A stretch of 60,170 nt of DNA from Actinomycetospora lutea (GTDB lineage Bacteria; Actinomycetota; Actinomycetes; Mycobacteriales; Pseudonocardiaceae), in NCBI RefSeq assembly GCF_028737205.1, contig NZ_JAQZAL010000035.1, positions 1-60,170 of the forward strand, in the 5' to 3' direction. Below are positions 1 to 14,930 of this stretch, piece by piece (the first letter of the stretch is position 1; each line of letters opens with the position of its first letter). The notes below the pieces were generated by a model. That model was given only the letters and a program-made list of their open reading frames with translations. It did no database searches and was not told the origin of the DNA. The translations under genes were made by a program, and so were the position numbers.

Positions 1-70
1 GCGGCCACCCACCGATCACCCGACTCGCCTGCTGACAACGTGCCGGGTCACGACAGCTAGCGTTCCGGCG

Positions 71-2650
71 TCACGCCGGCAGGACGATCCGGCCCAGTTC
101 GGCCGGGGCGGCGAGGAGGTCGTGGCGCGGCAGGACGCGCACCGTGTAGCCGAGGACGCCGGCGTGGGGCAGGGCGACGACGACCTCGAAGCGGTGCGAG
201 CCCTCGTGGCCCGGGCCGATCGGGGTCATCTCCTGCACGACGGGCTCCGAGAGCTCGTCGGCGTCGTCGGCGCGCCCGACCACCGCCTGCACCAGCACCT
301 CCTCGGGCGCCAGGCCCCCGAGCACGACCTCGGCCCGCACGGTCATCGGCGCGCCGAGCACCGGGGTGTCCGCGCCGCCCGAGGCGTCGACCTCCGCGAC
401 GGCCACCGACGACCAGGCGGCGTCGAGGCGGGCGCGGTAGGTAGCGAGCTCCTTGGCGCCGGCGAAGCCGTTCTCGAGCACGCGCGCCGCCGACCGGGCC
501 GCCGGGGCGTACCACTGCTCGACGTAGTCGGTCACCATGCGCGTGGCCTGCACCTTCGGCGACAGCGTCGCGAGCGTGTGCCGCACGAGCGAGGTCCAGC
601 GGTCGGGCACGCCGTCGGCGCCGCGGTCGTAGAACAGGGGCGCGACCGTGGTGCCGAGCAGCTCGTAGAGCGCGTTCGCCTCGATGTCGTCGCGGCGCTC
701 GGGGTCGTCGACGCCGTCGGCGGTCGGGATCGCCCAGCCGTTGCGGCCGTCGTAGAGCTCGTCCCACCAGCCGTCGCGCACCGACAGGTTGAGCCCGCCG
801 TTGAGCGCCGACTTCATGCCCGACGTCCCGCAGGCCTCCAGCGGGCGCAGCGGGTTGTTCAGCCAGACGTCGCAGCCCCAGTAGAGGTAGCGCGCCATCG
901 ACATGTCGTAGTCGGGCAGGAACGCGATGCGGTGGCGGACCGCGGGGTCGTCGGCGAAGCGCACCATCTCCTGGATGAGGCCCTTGCCGGCCTCGTCGGC
1001 GGGGTGGGACTTGCCGGCGATCACCAGCTGCACCGGGCGCTCCGGGTCGAGCAGGATCGAGCGCAGCCGCTCCTGGTCGCGCAGCATCAGCGTCAGGCGC
1101 TTGTAGGTCGGCACGCGACGGGCGAAGCCGATGGTCAGCACGTCGGGGTCGAACACGCGCTCGGTCCAGGCGAGCTCCGGCGCCGAGGCGCCGCGCTGCA
1201 GCCACGACGCCCGCACCCGCCGGCGGACCTCCTCGACGAGCCGGCGGCGCAGGGTCCCGCGCATCTCCCAGAGCAGGGAGTCGGACACCCCGAACAGCTC
1301 CGGGCTCCCCGCGGCCTCGGCGCCGGCGGTGAGCCCGCCGATCTCGCGGGCGGTCCAGGTCGGACCGTGGACGCCGTTGGTCACCGAGCCGATCGGCACC
1401 TCCGGGGCGTCGAACCCGCCCCACAGGCTCTGGAACATCCCGCGCGAGACCTCGCCGTGCAGCTGCGAGACGCCGTTGGAGCGCTGGGCGAGCCGCAGGC
1501 CCATGTGGGCCATGTTGAACATGTCGGCCCCGTGCTCGCCCTCCCGCCCCTCACGGCCCAGCGCGAGCACCCGGGCGGGCTCGATGCCGGGCAGCATGTC
1601 GGCCGTGAAGTAGTGCTCGACGAGGCCCACCGGGAAGCGGTCGATGCCCGCGGGCACCGGGGTGTGGGTGGTGAACACGGTGCCGGCGCGCACGGTGGCG
1701 AGCGCCTGGTCGAAGTCGAGCCCGGCGTCGTCGACGAGCTCGCGGATGCGCTCGAGGCCCAGGAAGCCGGCGTGGCCCTCGTTGGTGTGGAACACCTCGG
1801 GCGCCGGGTGCCCGGTCGAGCGGCAGAACGCCCGGACCGCGCGCACCCCGCCGATCCCCACGAGGATCTCCTGGCGGATGCGGTGCTCGGCGTCGCCGCC
1901 GTAGAGGCGGTCGGTGACCTGGCGCAGGTCGGGGTCGTTGTCCTCGATGTCGGCGTCGAGCAGCAGCAGCGGCACCCGCCCGACCGAGGCCACCCACACC
2001 CGCGCCCGGAGCGTGCGGCCCCCGGGCATCGCGACGCCGACGAGCACCGGAGCGCCCGACGCATCGGGCCCATCCCCCGTCGCTCCGCTCGCCTCGGTGA
2101 GCAGGTGCAGCGGCAGGCCCTGCGGGTCCAGCGCCGGGTAGTGCTCCTGCTGCCAGCCGTCGAGCGAGAGCGACTGCCGGAAGTATCCGGATCGATACAG
2201 AAGGCCGACGGCGACCAGGGGGACCCCGAGATCGCTCGCGGCCTTGAGGTGGTCGCCGGCGAGGATGCCGAGCCCGCCCGAGTAGTTCGGCAGCACCTCG
2301 CTGACGCCGAACTCCATCGAGAAGTAGCCGATCGCCGCCGGGTTGCCGTCGGCGCGCGACTGGTACCAGCGCGGCTCGGCGAGGTAGCTGCGGAGATCCT
2401 CGGCGCGCTCCTGCACGCGGCCGACGAACGCGGCGTCCTCGGCGAGCTCGGCCAGCCGCTGCGGGCGCACCTCGCCGAGCAGCCGGACGGGGTCGCCCCC
2501 GGTGGAACGCCAGGCCGTCTCGTCGACCGTGGCGAACAGATCCTGGGTGGGCCCGTGCCACGTCCAGCGCAGGTTCGTGGCCAGCTCCTGCAGGGGCGCG
2601 AGAGCGGCCGGGAGCTGGGCGCGGACGGAGAAGCGACGCAGAGCCTTCAC
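71..2650 (-). CDS. glgP: alpha-glucan (maltodextrin/glycogen) phosphorylase
   Basis: This enzyme phosphorolyses alpha-1,4-glucans from the non-reducing end to glucose-1-phosphate, using pyridoxal phosphate (GT35 family). The 859-residue protein begins [17 protein letters not shown] and NLRWTWHGP, the usual start of the actinobacterial short-type GlgP. Further family signatures are FSMEFG and [14 protein letters not shown] (about residues 110-135), the HTNEGH block, and [15 protein letters not shown] near residue 605, next to the PLP-lysine region. The GTG start is chosen because a TAGGCT box lies 8 nt upstream (minus strand, 2659-2664), which suggests a leaderless transcript. The gene diverges from glgE, as degradation and synthesis genes often do. 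A Gly/Ala/Asp-rich insert ([15 protein letters not shown]) around residue 190 is probably a loop. Confidence 0.95.
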   Translation of the reverse strand: MKALRRFSVRAQLPAALAPLQELATNLRWTWHGPTQDLFATVDETAWRSTGGDPVRLLGEVRPQRLAELAEDAAFVGRVQERAEDLRSYLAEPRWYQSRADGNPAAIGYFSMEFGVSEVLPNYSGGLGILAGDHLKAASDLGVPLVAVGLLYRSGYFRQSLSLDGWQQEHYPALDPQGLPLHLLTEASGATGDGPDASGAPVLVGVAMPGGRTLRARVWVASVGRVPLLLLDADIEDNDPDLRQVTDRLYGGDAEHRIRQEILVGIGGVRAVRAFCRSTGHPAPEVFHTNEGHAGFLGLERIRELVDDAGLDFDQALATVRAGTVFTTHTPVPAGIDRFPVGLVEHYFTADMLPGIEPARVLALGREGREGEHGADMFNMAHMGLRLAQRSNGVSQLHGEVSRGMFQSLWGGFDAPEVPIGSVTNGVHGPTWTAREIGGLTAGAEAAGSPELFGVSDSLLWEMRGTLRRRLVEEVRRRVRASWLQRGASAPELAWTERVFDPDVLTIGFARRVPTYKRLTLMLRDQERLRSILLDPERPVQLVIAGKSHPADEAGKGLIQEMVRFADDPAVRHRIAFLPDYDMSMARYLYWGCDVWLNNPLRPLEACGTSGMKSALNGGLNLSVRDGWWDELYDGRNGWAIPTADGVDDPERRDDIEANALYELLGTTVAPLFYDRGADGVPDRWTSLVRHTLATLSPKVQATRMVTDYVEQWYAPAARSAARVLENGFAGAKELATYRARLDAAWSSVAVAEVDASGGADTPVLGAPMTVRAEVVLGGLAPEEVLVQAVVGRADDADELSEPVVQEMTPIGPGHEGSHRFEVVVALPHAGVLGYTVRVLPRHDLLAAPAELGRIVLPA

Positions 2651-2716
2651 GTGCCGGGAGCCTACGGCTCGACCCCCGACGCGCCGTGCGGCGCCCACCT
2701 CCCCTGCATCGATCCC
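2651..2716. promoter_or_regulatory. divergent glgP/glgE promoter region
   Basis: This 66-bp spacer separates the two start codons. A -10-like TAGGCT on the minus strand (2659-2664) sits 8 nt before the glgP GTG. For glgE, a TACGCT box (2722-2727) lies 7 nt before the in-frame GTG at 2735, inside the 5' end of the longer reading frame. Both promoters must therefore overlap in a very short space, so they may be co-regulated. No operator palindrome was evident. Confidence 0.5.
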
Positions 2717-6874
<4,158 letters not shown>

Positions 6875-6931
6875 GCGACCGATCGTGACCCTGTGCGCCT
6901 CCTGAGAGTCGGGCGCATCGGGCACGATCGG

Positions 6932-6963
6932 GGGCTCTCGGGCGTTGGACCGTCCGAGAGCCC
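6932..6963 (+). terminator. hairpin between glgE and fxsA
   Basis: GGGCTCTCGG (6932-6941) pairs perfectly with CCGAGAGCCC (6954-6963) around a 12-nt loop. There is no T-tract. It could end the glgE transcript. However, it lies only 12 nt before the fxsA start and directly before the fxsA ribosome site GGGAGG (6965-6970), so it could also tune fxsA expression. Confidence 0.6.
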
Positions 6964-6975
6964 TGGGAGGTCACC

Positions 6976-7500
6976 GTGAGAATCCTCGTCGCCCTGGCGG
7001 TCTACCTGGCCGTCGAGATCACCGTGCTGGTGCTGGTCGGCCAGGCGATCGGGTTCTGGGGCCTGCTCGGGGTGCTGGTGCTCTCGGCCGTCGTCGGCGC
7101 CTGGGCGATCCGCCGCGAGGGTCGCCGATCGATGTCGACGCTGGTCGACGCGGCGCGCACCGGCCGTCCCGCCGAGGCCGAGGTCGCCGACGGCATGTAC
7201 GTCGCCCTCGCCGGTGTCCTGCTGGTCGTTCCCGGCCTGCTGTCCACGCTCGCCGCGCTCGTCCTGCTCGTCCCGCCGGTGCGCGGGGCCCTCGCGCGCC
7301 GCGCCGCCGACCGGGCCGTGCGCGCCGGCAGCGCGCGCGTCGGCCCGTCGGTCACCGTCGTCGGGGCGGGCGGGCCCGGCCCCTGGGGCGCGCGCCCGGA
7401 GCCGGCCGGACCCGGGCGCCTGGGCACCGGCTCGTTCCGCGGCACGGTCATCGAGGGCGAGGTCCTCGACGACGGCCGGGACCGTCGCGACGCCACCTGA
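6976..7500 (+). CDS. fxsA: FxsA family membrane protein
   Basis: This 174-residue protein starts with GTG, with GGGAGG 6 nt upstream. It shows the FxsA pattern: two N-terminal hydrophobic helices (LVALAVYLAVEITVLVLVG and FWGLLGVLVLSAVVGAWAI), then RREGRRSM, and another hydrophobic stretch (VALAGVLLVVPGLLSTLAALVLL) ending in PPVR. The C-terminal 60 residues are Gly/Pro/Arg-rich and probably cytoplasmic. In E. coli the family is known for counteracting phage T7 exclusion by the F plasmid, but its cellular role is unclear. It sits between glgE and treS with no obvious metabolic link; both neighbours are on the same strand. Confidence 0.85.
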   Translation: MRILVALAVYLAVEITVLVLVGQAIGFWGLLGVLVLSAVVGAWAIRREGRRSMSTLVDAARTGRPAEAEVADGMYVALAGVLLVVPGLLSTLAALVLLVPPVRGALARRAADRAVRAGSARVGPSVTVVGAGGPGPWGARPEPAGPGRLGTGSFRGTVIEGEVLDDGRDRRDAT

Positions 7501-7541
7501 CCGATGCCCTCCCGGCGCACAGCGCTCCGCCCCCCGACCAC

Positions 7542-7547
7542 TAGCGT
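7542..7547 (+). promoter_or_regulatory. -10 box of leaderless treS promoter
   Basis: TAGCGT lies 8 nt before the treS ATG, and no Shine-Dalgarno sequence is visible. This is the spacing of actinobacterial leaderless promoters. Confidence 0.45.
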
Positions 7548-7555
7548 GACGCCTG

Positions 7556-9358
7556 ATGAACGAGGGAGTCAGCGCGAGCATCACCGCCGCGCCGCGCGAT
7601 GAGGGCCACGTCCGCGACGTCACCGAGGACCACGGGGCCTCGGCCGTCGAGGAACCCAGCGCCGACGACTTCCGACATGCGCGCACGCTCCCGGTCGACG
7701 ACGAGTGGTACAAGCGCGCCGTCTTCTACGAGGTGCTGGTCCGCGCGTTCGCCGACTCCAACCGCGACGGGTTCGGCGACCTCTCCGGGCTCACCGACAA
7801 GCTCGACTACCTCGCGTGGCTCGGCGTCGACTGCGTGTGGCTCCCGCCGTTCTACGACTCCCCGCTGCGCGACGGCGGCTACGACATCCGCGACTACCGC
7901 AAGGTGCTGCCCGAGTTCGGGACGGTCGCCGACTTCGTCGAACTCCTCGACCAGGCGCACGCCCGCGGGATCCGCGTGATCACCGACCTGGTCATGAACC
8001 ACACCTCGGACCAGCACCACTGGTTCCAGGAGTCGCGCCGTGACCCCGAGGGGCCCTACGGCGACTTCTACGTCTGGTCCGACGACGACACCCGCTACTC
8101 CGACGCGCGGATCATCTTCGTCGACACCGAGTCGTCCAACTGGACCTACGACTCGGTGCGCGGGCAGTTCTACTGGCACCGCTTCTTCTCCCACCAGCCG
8201 GACCTCAACTTCGACAACCCGGCCGTGTGCGAGGCGATGATCGACGCGCTGCGGTTCTGGCTCGACCTCGGGATCGACGGTTTCCGCCTGGACGCGGTGC
8301 CCTACCTCTACGAGCGCGACGGCACGAACGGCGAGAACCTCCCCGAGACCCACGCGTTCCTCAAGCGCTGCCGCAAGGTCGTCGACGACGAGTACCCAGG
8401 CCGCGTGCTGCTCGCCGAGGCCAACCAGTGGCCCGCCGACGTCGTCGAGTACTTCGGCGACGCCGAGGTCGGCGGCGACGAGTGCCACATGGCGTTCCAC
8501 TTCCCGTTGATGCCGCGCATCTTCATGGCGGTGCGGCGCGAGTCGCGGTTCCCGATCTCGGAGATCCTCGCGCAGACGCCGGAGATCCCGCACAACGCGC
8601 AGTGGGGCATCTTCCTGCGCAACCACGACGAGCTGACGCTCGAGATGGTCACCGACGACGAGCGCGACTACATGTACGCGGAGTACGCCAAGGACCCGCG
8701 CATGAAGGCCAACATCGGCATCCGCCGGCGGCTGGCCCCGCTGCTCGAGAACGACCGCAACCAGCTCGAGCTGTTCACCGCCCTGCTGCTCTCGCTGCCC
8801 GGCAGCCCCGTCCTCTACTACGGCGACGAGATCGGGATGGGCGACAACATCTGGCTGGGCGACCGCGACGGCGTGCGCAGCCCGATGCAGTGGACGCCCG
8901 ACCGCAACGCCGGCTTCTCCACCTGCGATCCGGGCCGGCTCAACCTGCCGATCATCATGGACCCGGTCTACGGCTACCAGGCGGTGAACGTCGAGGCGCA
9001 GTCGAACTCGACGGCGAGCCTGCTGCACTGGAACCGCCGGATGATCGACATCCGCAAGCAGCACCCCGCCTTCGGGCTCGGGAACTTCCACGAGCTCGGC
9101 GGGTCGAACCCCAGCGTGCTCGCCTACGTGCGCGAGCACGTGGACGCCGGCGGCCACCGCGACCTCGTGCTCTGCGTGAACAACATGTCGCGCTTCCCCC
9201 AGCCGGTGGAGCTCGACCTCATCGCGTGGAGGGACTGCGTGCCCACGGAGCTCACGGGGGGTGTGCCGTTCCCGGCGATCGGGGAACTGCCGTACCTGTT
9301 GACCCTGCCAGGACACGGCTTCTACTGGTTCGCCATCCACGAGGCCGAGGAGCGCTGA
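7556..9358 (+). CDS. treS: trehalose synthase (maltose alpha-D-glucosyltransferase)
   Basis: TreS (GH13_16) interconverts trehalose and maltose. It feeds maltose to Mak and so carbon into the GlgE pathway. The 600-residue length is normal for the family. A variable acidic N-terminus of about 50 residues precedes [19 protein letters not shown]. The catalytic triad is visible: Asp in [10 protein letters not shown] (about residue 245), Glu in [10 protein letters not shown] (about 287) and Asp in [10 protein letters not shown] (about 357). [11 protein letters not shown] is the conserved region I. The stop codon overlaps the next start by one base (TGATG), so treS and mak are translationally coupled. 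Confidence 0.96.
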   Translation: MNEGVSASITAAPRDEGHVRDVTEDHGASAVEEPSADDFRHARTLPVDDEWYKRAVFYEVLVRAFADSNRDGFGDLSGLTDKLDYLAWLGVDCVWLPPFYDSPLRDGGYDIRDYRKVLPEFGTVADFVELLDQAHARGIRVITDLVMNHTSDQHHWFQESRRDPEGPYGDFYVWSDDDTRYSDARIIFVDTESSNWTYDSVRGQFYWHRFFSHQPDLNFDNPAVCEAMIDALRFWLDLGIDGFRLDAVPYLYERDGTNGENLPETHAFLKRCRKVVDDEYPGRVLLAEANQWPADVVEYFGDAEVGGDECHMAFHFPLMPRIFMAVRRESRFPISEILAQTPEIPHNAQWGIFLRNHDELTLEMVTDDERDYMYAEYAKDPRMKANIGIRRRLAPLLENDRNQLELFTALLLSLPGSPVLYYGDEIGMGDNIWLGDRDGVRSPMQWTPDRNAGFSTCDPGRLNLPIIMDPVYGYQAVNVEAQSNSTASLLHWNRRMIDIRKQHPAFGLGNFHELGGSNPSVLAYVREHVDAGGHRDLVLCVNNMSRFPQPVELDLIAWRDCVPTELTGGVPFPAIGELPYLLTLPGHGFYWFAIHEAEER

Positions 9359-10785
9359 TGCCCGCCACGAGCTCGCCCGATGACCCCCTCGCCGGTCTGC
9401 ACGACGCCCTGCTCGCCTGGCTGCCGTCGCAGCGGTGGTTCCCGGCCAAAGGACGCGAGATCGCGGGCCTGCGGACGGTGGGCCACGCCGTGGTCTCCGC
9501 CCCCGGCGAGTCGCCGACGGTCGAGCACGCGGTGATCGGCGTGTCGTTCGCCGACGCCTCGGGCGGCAGTGCCGAGGAGCGCTACCAGCTCGTGCTGGGC
9601 GTCCAGGCGAGCCCGCCCGCGGACGTCGAGTACGCCGTGATCGGGCGCCGGGACGGGGACGTCGTCTACGACGGCCTCGCCGACGGGCGGATCAGCCGCC
9701 TGTTCCTGTCGCTGATCACCGAGAACGCGACGCGCGGACCGCTGCGGTTCGTCGCCGAGCCCGACACCGAGGCGCCGATCGTGGGGCCCGGGCGGCCGCT
9801 GATCGGCGAGCAGTCCAACAGCTCGGTGATCTACGGCGAGCGCGCCATCATGAAGCTCTTCCGGCGCGCGACCGCCGGGCTCAACCCCGACCTCGAGCTG
9901 CACCGGGCGCTGCGCCGCCAGGGCAGCCGCGAGGTGGCCCCGCTGCTCGGCGCGATCGAGGGCGAGCTGGACGGCGAGCCCATGACGGTCGCCATGCTGC
10001 AGGGCTACGCGTCGAACTCCGCCGACGGCTGGTCGATGGCCGCCGCCAGCGTGCGCGACCTGCTGGCCGAGGCCGACCTGCGCGCCGACGAGGTCGGCGG
10101 CGACTTCGCGGGCGAGGCCCACCGCATCGGCAAGACCGTCGCGGCCGTGCACCTCGAGCTGGCCGCCGCGCTGGGCACCCAGCCCCTCGACGCCCGCGGG
10201 GCGTCGGAGATCGAGGCGTGGATGCTCGAGCGCCTCGACCGCGCCGCGGCCGCCGTGCCCGGTGTCGCCGAGCAGCGCGACGCCATCGCGGACGTCCTGC
10301 GCGGGGTGACCGCCGCCGAGCCGTCGACCCTGCAGCGCATCCACGGCGACCTGCACCTGGGCCAGGAGCTGCGCACGCCCACCGGCTGGCTCGTCATCGA
10401 CTTCGAGGGCGAGCCGTCGAAGCCCCTCGCCGACCGGGTCCGCCCCGACTCCCCGATGCGCGACGTCGCCGCGATGCTGCGCTCCTTCGACTACGCGGCG
10501 TTCCACCAGCTCTCCGAGTGGGAACAGTCCGCGGACGACCCCGATCCGCAGCTCGAGCGCCGGGCACAGGAGTGGGCCGACCGCAACCGGTCGGCGTTCT
10601 GCGACGGCTACGCGGAGGTCTCCGGGACCGACCCCCGGGACGTCCCCGAGCTGCTGCGGGCCTACGAGCTGGACAAGGCGGTGTACGAGGTGCTGTACGA
10701 GACCCGTAACCGGCCGGGATGGGTGTCCATCCCGTTGCGGTCGATGCGTCGGCTGCTCACGCCCGCCGGGCGGGGCGAGCGATGA
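9358..10785 (+). CDS. mak: maltokinase
   Basis: Mak (Pep2) phosphorylates maltose with ATP to maltose-1-phosphate, the GlgE donor. The 475-residue protein has the usual N-terminal cap domain ([14 protein letters not shown] near residue 22). [11 protein letters not shown] and AIMKLFRR form the ATP-binding lobe, and the catalytic loop is IHGDLHLGQ (about residue 328), followed by [12 protein letters not shown]. The ATG overlaps the treS stop, and the mak stop overlaps the glgB ATG, so treS-mak-glgB form one coupled unit. treS and mak are commonly neighbours or fused in actinobacteria. Confidence 0.95.
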   Translation: MPATSSPDDPLAGLHDALLAWLPSQRWFPAKGREIAGLRTVGHAVVSAPGESPTVEHAVIGVSFADASGGSAEERYQLVLGVQASPPADVEYAVIGRRDGDVVYDGLADGRISRLFLSLITENATRGPLRFVAEPDTEAPIVGPGRPLIGEQSNSSVIYGERAIMKLFRRATAGLNPDLELHRALRRQGSREVAPLLGAIEGELDGEPMTVAMLQGYASNSADGWSMAAASVRDLLAEADLRADEVGGDFAGEAHRIGKTVAAVHLELAAALGTQPLDARGASEIEAWMLERLDRAAAAVPGVAEQRDAIADVLRGVTAAEPSTLQRIHGDLHLGQELRTPTGWLVIDFEGEPSKPLADRVRPDSPMRDVAAMLRSFDYAAFHQLSEWEQSADDPDPQLERRAQEWADRNRSAFCDGYAEVSGTDPRDVPELLRAYELDKAVYEVLYETRNRPGWVSIPLRSMRRLLTPAGRGER

Positions 10786-12998
10786 CCCGCGCCCGCCCGC
10801 TGACCCCCACCCCCTCCGACCTCGACGTCCACCTGCTCATGGAGGGCTCGCACCGCGACCCGCACGGGGTGCTCGGCCCGCACCGCGACCCCGAGTCGCC
10901 CGGCACGGTGATCGTGCGCGCGCTGCGCCCCGGCGCGGACGCCGTCGACGTCGTCGTCGACGAGGGCCCGACCGCCGGGCGCTACCCGCTCGCCGAGGTC
11001 CACGCGGCCGGTGTCTTCGCCGCCGGCGTGCCCGGCCCGCTGCCCCGCTACCGGCTCGCGACGCGGCGCACCGACGAGGCCACCGGCGAGACCGTCGAGA
11101 CGATCGCCGACGACCCGTACCGCTTCTCGCCGGTGCTGGGCCCGGTCGACCTGCACCTCATCGGCGAGGGCCGCCACGAGCGGCTGTGGGACGCCCTCGG
11201 CGCCCACTTCCGCCGCTGGCCGACGCCGGCCGGGCCGGTCGAGGGCACCTCGTTCGCGGTGTGGGCGCCCCACGCCCGCGGCGTGCGGGTGTGCGGCGAC
11301 TGGGACGGTTGGGACGGCACGACGACGCCGATGCGCGCGCTCGGCTCCGGGGTCTGGGAGCTGTTCGTCCCGGGCATCGGCGACGGCGCCCGCTACGGGT
11401 TCCGCATCCTGTCCCCCGACGGGCACTGGCTCGACAAGGCCGACCCGATGGCCTTCGCCGCCGACCTGCCGCCGACGCCGGCCTCGGTCGTGACCACCTC
11501 GACCCACGAGTGGACCGACCAGGACTGGATGACCCAGCGGGCCGCGTCGACCCCGCACAGCGAGCCGATGAGCGTCTACGAGCTGCACCTGGGCTCCTGG
11601 CGCCAGGGGCTGGGCTACCGCGAGCTGGCCGACCAGCTCGCCGACTACCTCACCGACACCGGCTTCACCCACGTCGAGCTGCTGCCGGTGGCCGAGCACC
11701 CGTTCGGCGGCTCGTGGGGCTACCAGGTCAGCTCGTACTACGCGCCGACCTCGCGCTTCGGCTCCCCCGACGACTTCCGCTACTTCGTCGACCGCCTGCA
11801 CCGCGCGGGCATCGGCGTCATCGTCGACTGGGTGCCCGCGCACTTCCCCAAGGACGAGTGGGCGCTGGCCCGGTTCGACGGCACGCCCTGCTACGAGCAC
11901 GGCGACCCGCGCCGCGGCGAGCAGCTCGACTGGGGCACGCTCGTGTTCGACTTCGGGCGCTCGCAGGTGCGCAACTTCCTCGTCGCCAACGCGCTGTACT
12001 GGCTCGACGAGTTCCACATCGACGGCCTGCGCGTCGACGCCGTGGCCTCGATGCTCTACCTCGACTACTCGCGGCCCGACGGCGGCTGGACCCCCAACCG
12101 CTACGGCGGCCGCGAGAACCTCGAGGCGGTGTCGTTCCTCCAGGAGGTCAACGCCACCGTCTACAAGAGCCACCCGAGCGTCGTCACGATCGCCGAGGAG
12201 TCGACGGCGTGGCCCGGCGTCACCCGGCCCACCCACCTGGGCGGCCTCGGTTTCGGCTTCAAGTGGAACATGGGCTGGATGCACGACACGCTCGACTACA
12301 TCGGGCGCGACCCCGTGCACCGCAGCTTCCACCACAACCAGATGACGTTCTCGATGACGTACGCGTACAGCGAGAACTACGTGCTGCCGCTGTCGCACGA
12401 CGAGGTCGTGCACGGCAAGGGCTCGCTGTGGACGCGCCAGCCCGGTGACGACGACCGCAAGGCCGCGGGCGTGCGGGCGCTGTTCGGCTACATGTGGGCG
12501 CACCCGGGCAAGCAGCTGGTCTTCATGGGCGGCGAGTTCGGCCAGGTGCGCGAGTGGTCCGAGGAGCGCTCGCTGGACTGGGAGCTGCTCGACGACCCGC
12601 GCCACGGCGGGCTGCGCCGGCTGGTCGGCGACCTCAACGCCGCCTACCGGTCGCTGCGCCCGATGTACGAGCTCGACACCGACCCGGCCGGCTTCTCGTG
12701 GATCGACGCCAACGACGCGTCGGGCAACGTGCTGTCGTTCGTGCGCCACGACCGCGACGGCAACGCGGTGGCGTGCGTCGTCAACTTCTCCGGGTCCGAC
12801 CACCCGAACTACCGGGTCGGGCTGCCGCGGACGGGACGGTGGCGCGAGGTCATCAACACCGACGCCGAGATCTACGGCGGGCGCGGGGTCGGCAACTACG
12901 GGGCGGTGATCGCGTCGTCGACGAGCTGGCACGGGCGCCCCGCCTCGGCCGAGGTGACGCTGCCGGCGAACGGCGTCCTCTGGCTCGCGCCGGGGTGA
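10782..12998 (+). CDS. glgB: 1,4-alpha-glucan branching enzyme
   Basis: GlgB (GH13_9) cuts alpha-1,4 chains and makes alpha-1,6 branches in the glucan built by GlgE. The 738-residue protein has an N-terminal CBM48-type region ([20 protein letters not shown]). Its catalytic barrel includes [16 protein letters not shown] (nucleophile Asp, about residue 418), [14 protein letters not shown] (acid/base Glu, about 471) and [15 protein letters not shown] (Asp, about 539). The ATG is chosen because it overlaps the mak stop in an ATGA; an upstream in-frame ATG would extend into mak. The C-terminal beta domain is complete. Confidence 0.96.
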   Translation: MTRARPLTPTPSDLDVHLLMEGSHRDPHGVLGPHRDPESPGTVIVRALRPGADAVDVVVDEGPTAGRYPLAEVHAAGVFAAGVPGPLPRYRLATRRTDEATGETVETIADDPYRFSPVLGPVDLHLIGEGRHERLWDALGAHFRRWPTPAGPVEGTSFAVWAPHARGVRVCGDWDGWDGTTTPMRALGSGVWELFVPGIGDGARYGFRILSPDGHWLDKADPMAFAADLPPTPASVVTTSTHEWTDQDWMTQRAASTPHSEPMSVYELHLGSWRQGLGYRELADQLADYLTDTGFTHVELLPVAEHPFGGSWGYQVSSYYAPTSRFGSPDDFRYFVDRLHRAGIGVIVDWVPAHFPKDEWALARFDGTPCYEHGDPRRGEQLDWGTLVFDFGRSQVRNFLVANALYWLDEFHIDGLRVDAVASMLYLDYSRPDGGWTPNRYGGRENLEAVSFLQEVNATVYKSHPSVVTIAEESTAWPGVTRPTHLGGLGFGFKWNMGWMHDTLDYIGRDPVHRSFHHNQMTFSMTYAYSENYVLPLSHDEVVHGKGSLWTRQPGDDDRKAAGVRALFGYMWAHPGKQLVFMGGEFGQVREWSEERSLDWELLDDPRHGGLRRLVGDLNAAYRSLRPMYELDTDPAGFSWIDANDASGNVLSFVRHDRDGNAVACVVNFSGSDHPNYRVGLPRTGRWREVINTDAEIYGGRGVGNYGAVIASSTSWHGRPASAEVTLPANGVLWLAPG

Positions 12999-13045
12999 CG
13001 GGCCGAGTTGCCCCGAACCCCACTCACGGCACACGCGCCCCGGGC

Positions 13046-14431
13046 ATGATGGCCCGCGTGCGGGGGTCGCTGCGGGCGCTGGTCGTGACGTGCGCGGTGC
13101 TGGCCGTGCTGGCCGGCTCGGCGTGCGCGTTCCCCGTCGACGGCCGCGCGGTCGCGGGTCCGGAGGTCAGCGCGGGCGTCGACCCGTCCTTCATCGGCGG
13201 CACGAACGGCGGCGAGGAGGACCGCCTCGCCGCGGCGACCCTGCGCGACCTCGAGGGCTACTGGGGCCGGGAGCTCCCGGCGCTCTCCGGCGGCGAACCG
13301 TTCCGCCCGCTCGCGGGCTACTTCTCGGTCGACCCGAGCGGCCGGGCCGGGGCACCGGCCGTGCCGTGCCTGCAGAACCCGCAGGAGATCCAGGGCACGG
13401 CGTTCTACTGCCCGCGCTCGGACATCATCGCCTGGGACCGCGGCGAGCTCCTGCCGCAGCTGCGCCGCGACTTCGGTGACTCGGCGGTCGTCGTCGTGCT
13501 CTCCCACGAGTTCGGGCACGCCGTGCAGGGCCGCCTCGACCGCACGGGCGCGCTCGCGGGCGCCCCGACGATCCTGCTCGAGGCCCAGGCCGACTGCTAC
13601 GCCGGCGTGTTCCTGCGCCAGGTGCGCGACGGTGGGCTGCCCGACCTGCGCACCGGCGCGGCGGGCATCGACGGGGCGATGGGCGCGCTGATCGGGTTCC
13701 GCGACCCCGTGGGCACCTCGCCGCGCAATGCCCAGGCGCACGGCAACGCGTTCGACCGGGTGTCGTCGTTCCAGGACGGCTTCGACGGCGACCCGGCGGT
13801 GTGTGCGGCGATCGGGCGCGACCGGGTGTTCACCCAGCAGTCGTTCCGGTCGCCGGACGACGAGAGCTCCGGGGGCAACCTCGGGCTCCAGCCGCTGATC
13901 GAGGCGATGGTGCCCGACCTCGACCGCTGGTTCGGCGGCCAGGTCCGCGCCCGCGGCGGGCAGTGGACCACCCCGGCCACCGAGCGCGACCAGGCGGAGT
14001 GCCCGGACGCCGACGGGCCGGTCCAGGGCCCGGTGGCGTGGTGCGACACGCCGTCCGCGGTGCACATCGACACCGCGGGCACCCTGCCCGCCGACCACGC
14101 CCGCATCGGCGACTACGCCACCGGCACCCTGCTGGCCTCGCGCTTCGGCACGGCGGCGCTCGCCGCGCTGGGCCGCCCGACCACGGGCGCCGAGGGCGGG
14201 CGCGCCGCGCTCTGCCTCGCCGGGGCCTACAGCGCCGCGGTGGGCACCGGCGAGAGCGGCTTCGCCCTGTCCCCCGGCGACCTCGACGAGTCGGTCACCC
14301 TGCTCCTGCGCGAGGACACCGCCTCGCGCGGCACCGACGGCGTCGCCGCCGCGGGCACGGGCTACGAACGCATCCGCGTGTTCCGCGCCGGCGTCACCGG
14401 CGGCCCGGACGCCTGCCTGCGCGGGGTCTGA
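13046..14431 (+). CDS. secreted lipoprotein, putative neutral zinc metallopeptidase
   Basis: This 461-residue protein has a signal sequence of about 26 residues (LRALVVTCAVLAVLAG) ending in a probable lipobox, GSAC, with Cys at 27, so it should be anchored outside the membrane. A zinc-protease motif HEFGH lies near residue 154 in LSHEFGHAVQGRLD. LLEAQADCYAG about 25 residues later supplies a plausible third ligand, as in the YpfJ/neutral zinc metallopeptidase family. The remaining 270 residues have no motif I can name. Two consecutive ATGs (13046 and 13049) are possible starts, and no clear ribosome site is visible. The substrate is unknown. It stands alone between the glg operon and the cupin gene. 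Confidence 0.75.
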   Translation: MMARVRGSLRALVVTCAVLAVLAGSACAFPVDGRAVAGPEVSAGVDPSFIGGTNGGEEDRLAAATLRDLEGYWGRELPALSGGEPFRPLAGYFSVDPSGRAGAPAVPCLQNPQEIQGTAFYCPRSDIIAWDRGELLPQLRRDFGDSAVVVVLSHEFGHAVQGRLDRTGALAGAPTILLEAQADCYAGVFLRQVRDGGLPDLRTGAAGIDGAMGALIGFRDPVGTSPRNAQAHGNAFDRVSSFQDGFDGDPAVCAAIGRDRVFTQQSFRSPDDESSGGNLGLQPLIEAMVPDLDRWFGGQVRARGGQWTTPATERDQAECPDADGPVQGPVAWCDTPSAVHIDTAGTLPADHARIGDYATGTLLASRFGTAALAALGRPTTGAEGGRAALCLAGAYSAAVGTGESGFALSPGDLDESVTLLLREDTASRGTDGVAAAGTGYERIRVFRAGVTGGPDACLRGV

Positions 14432-14543
14432 GCGCCCTCCCCGACCCGCGAAGATGAGGCGAACGCCCCATGCCCGCGGCGCCGACCCGTTCCTAGCCTT
14501 CCGGGACGGACCCGATCGGGCCCGTGGACGCGAGGAGGCGGCC

Positions 14544-14921
14544 ATGGCGAAGGTCTCGAAGGACAGCGCGACGACGGTGCAGGACATCGGCATCGGTGAG
14601 GTGCACGAGGAGGTCGTCGACGGGTACGAGGTCAGCTTCCTGGACCTGCGCGAGGCCGCCGACATGGCGCCGCTGCTCGCCGGGCTGCCCGACGACCGCT
14701 GCCCCTGTCCGCACTGGGGCTACGTGACCGCGGGCGAGCTGACCTTCACGTACGCCGACCGAGTCGAGGTCTGCCGCGCCGGCGACGCCTTCCACGCCCC
14801 GCCCGGCCACACGCCCCGGGCCACGGCGGGCACGTCGTGGATCATGTTCAGCCCCGCCGACGAGGTGGCGCGGGTCAACGAGACGATCCAGCGCAACATG
14901 GCGGCCCTGCAGGAGGCGTGA
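14544..14921 (+). CDS. small cupin-domain protein
   Basis: A 125-residue protein preceded by an AGGAGG ribosome site. The core CPHWGYVTAGELTFTYADR ... GDAFHAPPGHTPRATAGTSWIMFSP reads as a single cupin barrel. It contains GDAFHAPPGH, typical of the second cupin motif, and a His in PHWGY. The cysteines in RCPCPHWG could add metal binding. Such proteins are often small-molecule sensors or isomerases. The gene ends 9 nt from the end of the convergent HD-GYP/LuxR gene. No function is assigned. Confidence 0.75.
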   Translation: MAKVSKDSATTVQDIGIGEVHEEVVDGYEVSFLDLREAADMAPLLAGLPDDRCPCPHWGYVTAGELTFTYADRVEVCRAGDAFHAPPGHTPRATAGTSWIMFSPADEVARVNETIQRNMAALQEA

Positions 14922-14930
14922 GCCCGCCCC

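Noticed and set aside
2060..2100. Insert in glgP resembling the dispersed 44-bp repeat
   Set aside because: The resemblance is limited to a few GC-rich words and is not better than chance by eye.
122..2716. Long open plus-strand frame opposite glgP, continuous with glgE
   Set aside because: The opposite strand encodes an excellent GlgP. The open frame reflects GC-rich codon bias, so glgE is started at 2717 or 2735.
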